DNA from: an uncultured Isosphaeraceae bacterium
Lineage (GTDB): Bacteria > Planctomycetota > Planctomycetia > Isosphaerales > Isosphaeraceae
DNA: 55,517 bases
Assembly (NCBI GenBank): GCA_937858365.1
Contig: CALLYK010000088.1
Coordinates: 1 to 55,517, forward strand
Reading direction: 5' to 3'
Below the pieces are notes generated by a model. The model saw only the letters and a program-made list of their open reading frames with translations, had not been told where the DNA came from and did not search any database. Numbering within the stretch: the first letter of the stretch is position 1; every line of letters starts with the position of its first letter. Shown piece after piece: positions 16,142 to 23,814 of this stretch. Position numbers and translations under genes: made by a program.

Positions 16142-19120
16142 TCAACGGGCCTTCGAGACCCACATCGGGCTGGCCCAGGCCAGCTCGCCGTCTTTCTGAA
16201 TGAGGCGGACGTAAAACCAGCTCGGCCCTCGGTTCACGCCCGAGTCGTCGGTCCACTGGAAGTCGACCGTGTCCGTTCCCGGCTCGGTGGAATAGACGTA
16301 ATGGAAGTCCTTGATGACGTCCACCTTGGCGATCGGCCCCGTGCCGCGCGCCCTGATGCTCAGTGTGAGCGGCCCGTCGATCGTGAATTCGTCCCCCATC
16401 AGGTGGTCGCCCGAGCGGACGTCGAGGATGATGTTGTCGGTCGCCGCGTAGCAATGCCGGCGTTGGAAGGCGTCGAAAATCGCCGCGCGAGTCGGTGCCT
16501 CCGCGAGCGCCACGCCCATGCTCATGTGCGTGGAAATATGGTCGCTGGACGACTGAAAGCCGATTTTGTATTGGAGGGCCAGGGCGTTCCAGAACATGCC
16601 CAGGGGCCGCCAGCCGCCGGTGGCGTCGCCTGGTCCGTGGGCCACCCGGGGCGCTCCGAAGTGCTCGTAGGAGTCCCGTTCCCCCTGGTAGATTTCCACG
16701 AAGGGCTCGACCTTGGGGTCGTTTTCGCGCCAGTCGGTCCCCATGTCGGTCGCGCTGGTGTGGGCCGCGCAGATGCCGCCCAGTTCGCGAAGGTATTTGT
16801 ACAGCATTTGGGCGTCTTCGTCGCGACCATTCACGTCGATTCGCAGGCCGTTGTCGCCCGTCAACCGCGCCAGTGTGCGCACGCCGCGCGTCGGGAACAT
16901 CACGTTGCGGTGGCCGCCCGGATAATTCACGCTTCGTTCATACGTGAACATCGGATTGAAAGCTGACCCATGCTGGTGCATGTCGGTGGTCTTCTGGGTG
17001 AGCCACCAAGTGTATTCGCGACCACCGCCGTTGTCATGGTCGCCGCAGCCCATCCAGTCGAGGGCGCTCGCGTCGAGCCCGTAGCGCCACATGTCTTCCA
17101 GGCAGCCGTCGCCGCCTCCGTCGGGAGAGATGTCGGTGTGGCGGTGGAACTCGCCGCGGAGCAGACGGTAGGACCGCCCCCCGGACTGGATGCGATAGGC
17201 CCGCATTCGGGCCACGTCGGCCGCCTCGTTGGCGTGGACCGGCGGTACCTTTACGCTTGGTCCGGCAGCCTCGCCCGGTCGGGCCGGTTCGGCGTTCGCC
17301 ATTACCTTCAGGGCCGCGACGAAGAGGTCGCTGTTGATCCACTTGCGCGGCGGCGCATCGGCCGCGGCGGCCTTCGCCTTGGCCTGCGCACCTCCCTGGC
17401 CGGACCCTTCACGATGGAGCCGTCCGTCCGACGAGTAAACGACCAGCAGCGGGCCGTTCGGTGAGACAACCAGAGATGGGCGGTCATCGAGCAGATGGTC
17501 GCTCCGAGGTAGGGGCTGAAGGGGGGACCATTCCGCGCCGACAAGCGCCGTCGCGTATTCGTACCAGACGGCGCCGGGAACGGGCACAGCCGAGCTTTGG
17601 TTGTTGTTCTCCTGGCGGTGTCGGATGAGGAGCCAGGGCCGGTCCTCGCGATCGAGCGCCAGGCGCGGGAACGAGTTCATCACGCGGAGCGGTTGCGAGG
17701 CTGACGCGAGAGGGTCGGCGACATCCAGCATGTGTTCCCCGTCCCAGCACCTCACGCGCACAGTGCTCGCTTGATAGATGGGCGTGCCGGGGTTGGGCCC
17801 CTTGCCGAAGTCCTTGCCCCAGTTGTCGGTCCTCTCTTCGTAGGCGACCCAAACGCGGCCGGTCGCGTCGACGGCGATGCTGGGCCGCGCCTCGAATTTG
17901 GAAGAGTCGGCCACACCGACGAGTTTGGCCTTGTCCGTTCCGGGCACCGCCAGGAAAACGTCGTGACTGCCGTTCCGATAACTATCGAAGGCCACGAAGA
18001 CGCGGCCATCGCGACCGGCCGCGATGGCGGGGGACCAGTCGTTCGCCGGATGGTCGCTCACGTTCCGAGCTCTGCCCATGTTGTCAAGGTCGGCGAGGAA
18101 AACATCGGCCTGACCGTTCCGCCAGCCCTGCCAGGCGATATGGACCTTCTCACCCACGAGGAGTAGGGCCGGTTCGAGATCGGCGTCGGGGTCGTTCGTG
18201 AGCCGTTTCGTGACCGACCATGTCTTGGTCTTGAGGTCATAAGTGCGCGAATAGAGGTCCCAATTGTTGTCGATCGTCTCGGACCAAACGACCACGACGT
18301 CGCGACCAGGCCGGCAGGCGACGGCGGGGCGCCAGACGTCGCGACCGGCGGGCGTGACGTCCATTGGGGCCTCGGGGGCCGAGGTCCCATCGAAGTGGAC
18401 GAGCTTGATTTGGTCGCCGCCCTCCTTGGGTACGTATGCCTGGAAGTTCTCGGGGACATCACGAAGTTGTTGAGAGAGTTCAGGCCCGCGGGCTTCGTGG
18501 TGGACAAAGGCGACCCAGGCACCCGCTCCGCCATCGCCGGCGGCCGCGGGGAAGTCCTCTTGGCCTGAGGTCGTGACGAGCGGCGCGTGGCTGGGCACGA
18601 GTTGGGCCTCGACACGGCCGTTGAGATAACGCACAGGTCGGCCCGACGCGAGGTCGGCGAGCGGGACCGCGGCGTCGCCTTGCTCGGTGCTGAGCGTGAG
18701 GACGGCATTCGTTGGGGCCTTCACCTGGACGATCACGCCGGTCGGAGTGACGACGGACGCGGTGGGCCCCGTCTTCTTCGTGGCCTGTTTCTTGTTGGCC
18801 GCTTTCTTGGCGAGTTGACTTTGGGCCTTCCACGAATCGGGGCCGTTCACGGAGTCGGCCGGCCGGAAACGATAAGCCTCGAGTCGCAAGAGTTCCCCTC
18901 GGTCCAGGGCGACCTTGCCGCCCCAAGGTTGCGGTTGCTGATCGCCCACACCCAGGAGGAACCGCACGGCGACCGCATCAGGGTGCAAGGGGGCTGACTC
19001 GTCGTTGGGGCCTTGCAGCGGGATGACTCGAGTGACGGCGGGAGGCGCGGGCCGCGCGAGGACCAAGGAGAGTCCCATGAGGCCCAGAAGGGCGACCCCG
19101 AGGGCGAAGAACTTGCGCAT
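16142..19120 (-). CDS. secreted beta-propeller plus PHP-like metallohydrolase
   Basis: A 992-residue protein with a signal peptide or anchor (FFALGVALLGLMGLSLVLA). After a beta-rich N-terminal region with a Lys-rich linker (KKAANKKQATKKTG), residues about 190-570 hold repeated blades such as DLEPALLLVGEKVHIAWQG, DWSPAIAAGRDGRVFVAF and ARPSIAVDATGRVWVAYE, a WD/BNR-like propeller. From about 650 a PHP/DUF3604-like domain carries metal-site motifs GEFHRHTDIS and GCGDHDNGGG and later CAAHTSATDMG. It may be a secreted phosphoesterase or another metallohydrolase; the substrate is unknown. It leads the DUF1080 gene at 15500-16117. Confidence 0.83.
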   Translation of the reverse strand: MRKFFALGVALLGLMGLSLVLARPAPPAVTRVIPLQGPNDESAPLHPDAVAVRFLLGVGDQQPQPWGGKVALDRGELLRLEAYRFRPADSVNGPDSWKAQSQLAKKAANKKQATKKTGPTASVVTPTGVIVQVKAPTNAVLTLSTEQGDAAVPLADLASGRPVRYLNGRVEAQLVPSHAPLVTTSGQEDFPAAAGDGGAGAWVAFVHHEARGPELSQQLRDVPENFQAYVPKEGGDQIKLVHFDGTSAPEAPMDVTPAGRDVWRPAVACRPGRDVVVVWSETIDNNWDLYSRTYDLKTKTWSVTKRLTNDPDADLEPALLLVGEKVHIAWQGWRNGQADVFLADLDNMGRARNVSDHPANDWSPAIAAGRDGRVFVAFDSYRNGSHDVFLAVPGTDKAKLVGVADSSKFEARPSIAVDATGRVWVAYEERTDNWGKDFGKGPNPGTPIYQASTVRVRCWDGEHMLDVADPLASASQPLRVMNSFPRLALDREDRPWLLIRHRQENNNQSSAVPVPGAVWYEYATALVGAEWSPLQPLPRSDHLLDDRPSLVVSPNGPLLVVYSSDGRLHREGSGQGGAQAKAKAAAADAPPRKWINSDLFVAALKVMANAEPARPGEAAGPSVKVPPVHANEAADVARMRAYRIQSGGRSYRLLRGEFHRHTDISPDGGGDGCLEDMWRYGLDASALDWMGCGDHDNGGGREYTWWLTQKTTDMHQHGSAFNPMFTYERSVNYPGGHRNVMFPTRGVRTLARLTGDNGLRIDVNGRDEDAQMLYKYLRELGGICAAHTSATDMGTDWRENDPKVEPFVEIYQGERDSYEHFGAPRVAHGPGDATGGWRPLGMFWNALALQYKIGFQSSSDHISTHMSMGVALAEAPTRAAIFDAFQRRHCYAATDNIILDVRSGDHLMGDEFTIDGPLTLSIRARGTGPIAKVDVIKDFHYVYSTEPGTDTVDFQWTDDSGVNRGPSWFYVRLIQKDGELAWASPMWVSKAR

Positions 19121-19312
19121 CGCAAAAGCTCCGGAAGGGGCGTCGGCACCTCGCCGTGCCGGGCCCCATCACCATCGCAAAAGGGTGGGACGAGTTCCAG
19201 AGTGCAGTGGACCGCGAGACGGCCCTTCAAACCGCATTGTCGCCCGCCCCATCGACGGGTACGATTCGCTGCACCTTGATGGTAGGGCCCGACACGACAC
19301 GGAGGTCGAGCG

Positions 19313-20908
19313 GTGGGGTCTGAAAACGAGCGGTCTTTCTCGAGCACGTCATCCCTGGTCGCCTTGGCGATGACGGCCGTCCTCGTCACGCTTGGTGTCT
19401 ACGTGCTGGAACGCGAGGGAAACCTCGGCTGGGACGACGCCGACTACCTCGCGCGCGGCCTTCGCTTGGCAAGGCTCGTGCGTTCCGAAGGCGCCGGCGC
19501 CCTGGGCCTCATCCTCAAGGAACGTCCCAAACCCCCTTGGATGATCGGCTGGGTCGAACTCACGTCGCTCGCGCTTGGCCCAGGACAATTCCGTGCGATC
19601 CTGGTTTGTGCGACCGTTGTTCCTTATGGGATGTTGGTTCTCGCGGCATGGTCGCTGGGACATCGTTTCGGCGGTGAAAAGGGCGCCGCGCTAACCTCCT
19701 TCGCGGTCGTCGCCTCGCCCATGGGCCTTCTCTTCGGCACGAAGGTGATGGTCGAGACGTTTATGGCCTTGTGGCTCCTTGGGTCGTCGTTCGCCCTGGC
19801 CCGTTTGCTCACGCGGCCGACGCACCTTCGAGCGGCCTTTCTGGGTTTGACATGGGGCTTGGCGGCGCTGACGAAATTCACCGTGGTGCTCTTCTTGGCC
19901 GGACCGGCCGCGTACGCATTGGCGCACGTGTGGAAGCATCGGAAAGAGGTAGGACCGCGGCTTCGGACCATGACGTTGTGCCTTGCTCTCGTCGGGTCGG
20001 CCTTGGTGGTGGCCGGACCTTGGTACGCGAAGAACTTCGCGGCGACGGTGAAGTTCGCGCTCTTCTCGGCGCAGTTCGATCGGGCGCGGACCGGAGGGGC
20101 GACCGTCGAGCGGCCCGCTCGCTGGACCCGGCCCATCGACCAAGCGACGCAACTCGCCGGCTGGCCTGTCCTGCTCGTGGTCCCATGCGTGCTTCTAGGA
20201 CGGCGGGGCGTCAAGAAAACGGAGCCGGTCGACGAACGAGATCTGGAATTCACCCACTTTTCGCGCATGACCCTTCTCAGCCTGGCGATCGGCGCGGTGG
20301 TCTTGCTGGTCCCGTCTTACCATGACGTCCGCTTCTTGCTGCCAATCTGGCCGTCGTTGGCGATCGTCCTAGCGATGGGCTGGTGCCGCGCGGCGCGTCG
20401 CGTCGAACCGAAAGTCGGTGGTGCCCTGATCGCGTCGGCGGCGACGGCGATGAGCGTTGTCGTCGCGTGCAACCTCGTCTCGTTGTGGGGCCAACCCAAG
20501 ACGACGACCCATTGGGCCGCGAGCGCCATCTTGGAAGACCTCGCCCAACGGCACCATGTCAAACGCATGGGGAACATCGGCAACGGAATGAATTGGAACA
20601 TCTGCAAGATCAACCTCATGGATGAGGTCCGGTCCAATCGAGGGGAGCGACTGGTCCACCACGACCTTTCCAAACTGGAAGCGGGGGCGTTCGCTCGGTT
20701 TGCCAAGCAACTCGACGCGATCATCGTCTTGGATCGCTCCGCGATCGACCCGGACTACCTGCGCGCCGCACCCGCCATGAATCGCGGATACGCGGCGATC
20801 GAGACCTTATCGGGGGCGGAGTGGTGGGAAGAGGAACTCCCTCGGGTCGGCGGATCGCCGCCGCTCAGAGCGTTCATGCGTCGTCGGGACCTTGCCCGGC
20901 GCGACTGA
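19313..20908 (+). CDS. GT39-like glycosyltransferase, polytopic
   Basis: A 531-residue membrane protein. The first loop holds the acidic pair NLGWDDADYLARGL, as in GT-C (ArnT/PMT-type) enzymes where an Asp is catalytic, and about ten hydrophobic segments follow (for example MLVLAAWSLGHRFGG, FLAGPAAYALAHVW, LSLAIGAVVLLVP). It probably transfers a sugar from a polyprenyl-phosphate donor outside the inner membrane. The start is GTG, supported by GGAGG eight bases upstream. It stands alone before tRNA-Val. Confidence 0.82.
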   Translation: MGSENERSFSSTSSLVALAMTAVLVTLGVYVLEREGNLGWDDADYLARGLRLARLVRSEGAGALGLILKERPKPPWMIGWVELTSLALGPGQFRAILVCATVVPYGMLVLAAWSLGHRFGGEKGAALTSFAVVASPMGLLFGTKVMVETFMALWLLGSSFALARLLTRPTHLRAAFLGLTWGLAALTKFTVVLFLAGPAAYALAHVWKHRKEVGPRLRTMTLCLALVGSALVVAGPWYAKNFAATVKFALFSAQFDRARTGGATVERPARWTRPIDQATQLAGWPVLLVVPCVLLGRRGVKKTEPVDERDLEFTHFSRMTLLSLAIGAVVLLVPSYHDVRFLLPIWPSLAIVLAMGWCRAARRVEPKVGGALIASAATAMSVVVACNLVSLWGQPKTTTHWAASAILEDLAQRHHVKRMGNIGNGMNWNICKINLMDEVRSNRGERLVHHDLSKLEAGAFARFAKQLDAIIVLDRSAIDPDYLRAAPAMNRGYAAIETLSGAEWWEEELPRVGGSPPLRAFMRRRDLARRD

Positions 20909-20935
20909 GTTTCCGAGACGTCGTTGAGCGGCGGC

Positions 20936-20964
20936 TTGCCTCAAGCGAAAGGGGCCTCTATACT
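20936..20964 (+). promoter_or_regulatory. promoter of tRNA-Val
   Basis: TTGCCT (20936-20941), a 17-base spacer and TATACT (20959-20964) precede the tRNA, giving a leader of roughly 28 bases. Confidence 0.65.
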
Positions 20965-20998
20965 GAGAAATCACGGCTTCGTGTCTCGAGCGAAGCGC

Positions 20999-21071
20999 GG
21001 GCGGCTAACTCAGCGGTTAGAGTGCCATCCTCACACGGTGGAAGTCGCTGGTTCGAATCCAGCGCCGCCCA
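20999..21071 (+). tRNA. tRNA-Val (CAC)
   Basis: A 73-base cloverleaf. The acceptor GGGCGGC pairs with GCCGCCC, the D stem is ACTC/GAGT, the anticodon arm is CCATC-CTCACAC-GGTGG with anticodon CAC, and the T arm is GCTGG-TTCGAAT-CCAGC. The discriminator is A. It reads GTG codons. Confidence 0.95.
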
Positions 21072-21178
21072 TGCAAGTTGCTGATCGGCTCGCGACCTTG
21101 CGAGTCGAAGGCGCCGGTCCCGTGTAGAGCGCCGTAGGGGACCTTGAGCGGCTTCCGATTGGGTTGGCCACGATTCAT

Positions 21179-21426
21179 GGGGCCTGAGAAACGATGAGTT
21201 CCGGGGGAAGTTCTCAGCCCCGAAGAGGCGACCGTCCGTAGCTGGGGGCGAGCGCGGCGAACCCCTTGGATTCGAGCGGTCGGATTTCTTTTCTGGGTGT
21301 CCCGCATGTTCCGGGGCCGTCGGCCCTCCTGGGCCTGACGACCCCGAAACATGCCGCCCCCCGCGCGCTCAGGCTGGGCGTGGGACCGGGGGCCCCGTTC
21401 CACCAGGGGCCTCTCGGCCAAGAGGG
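21179..21426. other. cluster of stem-loops, possible structured RNA
   Basis: The 648-base gap 21072-21719 has no trustworthy ORF but four stem-loops. These are 21179-21221 (GGGGC..TGAGAA with TTCTCAGCCCC), 21304-21354, 21380-21403 and about 21409-21426. The second is the strongest: GCATGTT..CGGGG..CGTC..GGCCC against its complement around a TCCT loop, about 23 pairs with one bulge. Its two imperfect positions are C-A mismatches in plus-strand RNA but G-U wobbles in minus-strand RNA, so a minus-strand transcript is favoured. From 21427 to 21719 I see nothing further. Confidence 0.45.
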
Positions 21427-21719
21427 CATGATCGGCGCGTTTGGGTCATCCAGGCGTTGCGCTGCGCTCCACTCCTGACTTCAGACAGTTGCCCGACGAG
21501 GCTGACGGATCGGCGGCGCGCGAGGCCGCCGACGCTTTTCCCCCAACTTCCGGGACCCTCGCGGCCCTTACGACCCCACTTCATTTCCCTTTCCTCGCCG
21601 AATTCGATTCACGCAAACCTTGCCTCTTCCCGATCTTCACGACACGGGGGGCCCGCGACGTCGCGCCACCCCTTTCGTTTCGACGTTTGAACCCATTTTC
21701 CACGAAAAGGAAAACTCTC

Positions 21720-22817
21720 ATGTACACGAAATTCCAAGACGAGGCCCGCAGGGCCAACGCGCAACACTCGACCGGCCCCAAGACCGAACGGGGCAAGGCA
21801 ATCAGCCGGGAAAACGCCACGAAACACGGGCTCGCAGGCAAGGGGGTGTGCCTCACCCCCGAAATGCGGCAACTGTTCGAGGAACGCCGGTTTCGCACCG
21901 GCGCGCTCATCGACCATCACGACGTCTTCTCCGTCCAGCTCGAAGAAGAGCTGGTCCTCGCCAAGGTCCGCATGGAGCTCTGTCGACGCGCGCGCTTCCG
22001 CGCGATCACCGAGGATTGGGACCACACCCACCTGGCCGAGGCCCATTTCCTTGCCGACAAGCTCGCGCGACGGCCAGGCGTCGTCACCCACGAACTTGAA
22101 GGCACCCTCGAAGGGGTCGCGTGGAAGATCTCCCGCCTGGAGTGGCTCGTCGAGGCCCTCGCCAAGAAACGTGACTTCACGCCCCTGGAGCACGCCTTGG
22201 CCTACGACCTCATGGGCACCCCGGCGATGGAACGGACCGCCGAGTTCGACACCGCCAAGGTCGACGAGGCCCTCGCGGACTTGGGTCGAGAACTGGAACG
22301 ACTCCGCTCTCGACTTGACAATGTGCTCCTGCCGGGCCGCGACGAGGACAAAGACATGGCCTTGCTCGGCATCCCCGTGCGCGACACAAAGCAACTCGCC
22401 CTCCTGCACCGCTACGAGCGCGACCACACCAACCGGTTTTTCGAACTCGCCAAGGAACTGCGCCTGAAACCCCGTGAAGGACCCGCCCTGAGCGCGCCCC
22501 TCACGATCACGGAGACCGAAGACGCCCCCGACCCGGAAGCGGCCCCCAAGACCAACGACGATCTTGAGGACGCCGCGAAGGTTGAAACCACCGAGGTCCA
22601 TCAGGTGACGGATGCGTGCGTGAATGTTTCAGTCGAAGAAGTGAACGCATGCGCGACAGAAGCCGTCCTAATGTCCACCGAACCCAGCGCCGCGGCGGTC
22701 GGCCGAGACGAACCTGCCGTCATGTCGCAGGGGTTGGAAGGGTTGGACGGGTCGCGAGGCCCGGCGCGCCCCCTGACCCGCTTCGACAAACGGCGCCTCA
22801 GACGCCAGAAGCGCTAA
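21720..22817 (+). CDS. hypothetical protein of the STGPKT/NATKHGL type
   Basis: A 365-residue soluble protein. The N-terminus (NAQHSTGPKTERGKAIS then RENATKHGLAG) is a hallmark of a large uncharacterised family that recurs in many copies in planctomycete and acidobacterial genomes. The middle is helical and charged (FSVQLEEELVLAKVRMELCRR), and the C-terminal third is Glu/Ala/Pro-rich and ends in a basic cluster (RFDKRRLRRQKR) that could bind nucleic acid. The ATG has AAGGAAAA before it; the open frame extends 93 codons upstream without protein character. Function is unknown. Confidence 0.85.
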   Translation: MYTKFQDEARRANAQHSTGPKTERGKAISRENATKHGLAGKGVCLTPEMRQLFEERRFRTGALIDHHDVFSVQLEEELVLAKVRMELCRRARFRAITEDWDHTHLAEAHFLADKLARRPGVVTHELEGTLEGVAWKISRLEWLVEALAKKRDFTPLEHALAYDLMGTPAMERTAEFDTAKVDEALADLGRELERLRSRLDNVLLPGRDEDKDMALLGIPVRDTKQLALLHRYERDHTNRFFELAKELRLKPREGPALSAPLTITETEDAPDPEAAPKTNDDLEDAAKVETTEVHQVTDACVNVSVEEVNACATEAVLMSTEPSAAAVGRDEPAVMSQGLEGLDGSRGPARPLTRFDKRRLRRQKR

Positions 22818-22967
22818 CGATCGCACATGCGAGGCACATGTTAGAAAAAAAATGAGGGCGGCGGGGATCGCGGTGCGCGCCCGACCGGGCCCTTCGCCTC
22901 CTCTCTCGAACATGGTCCTCAGACTCGGAAAGGCCCGCTCTTTGGCAATTTGGTCGCTCGATTTCGT

Positions 22968-23000
22968 CGGGTCGGCCCGGGGTGGTCTGCCGCCGACCCG
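22968..23000. terminator. GC-rich hairpin between the hypothetical gene and yceH
   Basis: CGGGTCGGC (22968-22976) and GCCGACCCG (22992-23000) pair perfectly around a 15-base loop. There is no T-run, so the terminator reading is weak. Confidence 0.3.
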
Positions 23001-23035
23001 GCGGCGGCGGCGGTGCGCCTCGCGGGCCTCGTCGC

Positions 23036-23064
23036 TTGCATGTCAGGGGTCGTCCCTCTAGGAT
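23036..23064 (+). promoter_or_regulatory. likely promoter of yceH
   Basis: TTGCAT (23036-23041), a 17-base spacer and TAGGAT (23059-23064), 38 bases upstream of the ATG. It may drive the whole yceH-to-hpnE run, since the following genes are packed with overlaps or short gaps. Confidence 0.5.
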
Positions 23065-23102
23065 GGTCGGAATTCGCGAATCGCCCCTGAGACAAGCGCA
23101 CG

Positions 23103-23810
23103 ATGAACCCGTCAGCCGATGCCCCCAAACGCGGCCCGTTCAATCACAGGGAACGTCGCATCCTGGGCACGTTGATTGAGAAGCAGAAGACCACGCCTGA
23201 AAACTACCCGATGACCGTCTTGGCGATCGCCACGGGTTGCAACCAAAAGTCCAACCGCGACCCCATCACCAACTTCGACCCAGACGATGTCGAAGAGGTC
23301 TTGGAGTCGCTGCGTCGTCAGGGCTTGGTCCTGTTGATTCAAGGGGTCGGCCGCGCGCAGAAGTGGCGGCACAACCTTTACGAGGTCCTGGACCTCAAGA
23401 ACCGTCCGGCGGAAATGGCGATCGTCGCCGAACTCCTTCTCCGCGGCGCCCAGACCGAAGGGGAACTACGCAGTCGGGCCAGTCGGATGGACCCGATCCC
23501 CGACTTGCCGACCTTGCAAACGATGCTCGAATTCCTGGCCGAGAAGGGACTCGTCGTCTATCTCACACCGCCCGGCCAGAAGCGCGGGGTCGTGGTCACG
23601 CATGGCCTCTACCCGGCCGACGAGTTGGAAAAAGTGCGTCAGGCCCATGCGGTCGGGGCCATCGAGACCGTCGTGAGCACGACCGTGGCGCCTCGTTCGG
23701 CGCCTAGCGAAGCGGTGGACGACCTTCGGCGTGAGGTCGCCGACTTGCGCGAGGCCGTGCGCGTCTTGACCGCCGACCTACAAGCCCTCAAAACGTCGCT
23801 GGGTGCCTGA
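23103..23810 (+). CDS. yceH: YceH-family (DUF480) protein
   Basis: A 235-residue cytoplasmic protein of the YceH/DUF480 family, built of two winged-helix domains. Family motifs are clear: RRILGTLIEKQKTTPENYPM, NQKSNRDP near the second helix, and LYEVLDLKNRPAEMAIVAEL leading to MLRGAQTEGELRSR-like LLLRGAQTEGELRSRA. The last 35 residues form a probable coiled coil (DDLRREVADLREAVRVL). The biochemical role of the family is not established. Its end lies at the start of the GH38-like gene, hinting at one operon. Confidence 0.9.
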   Translation: MNPSADAPKRGPFNHRERRILGTLIEKQKTTPENYPMTVLAIATGCNQKSNRDPITNFDPDDVEEVLESLRRQGLVLLIQGVGRAQKWRHNLYEVLDLKNRPAEMAIVAELLLRGAQTEGELRSRASRMDPIPDLPTLQTMLEFLAEKGLVVYLTPPGQKRGVVVTHGLYPADELEKVRQAHAVGAIETVVSTTVAPRSAPSEAVDDLRREVADLREAVRVLTADLQALKTSLGA

Positions 23811-23814
23811 TTAT

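Noticed and set aside
21017-21421. A minus-strand ORF over tRNA-Val and the stem-loops
   Set aside because: Its end reads GRRWIRTSDFHRV, a familiar artefact of translating the antisense of a tRNA.
20999-22817. tRNA-Val as an integration site for a mobile island
   Set aside because: No integrase and no second copy of the tRNA 3' end were seen within the window.
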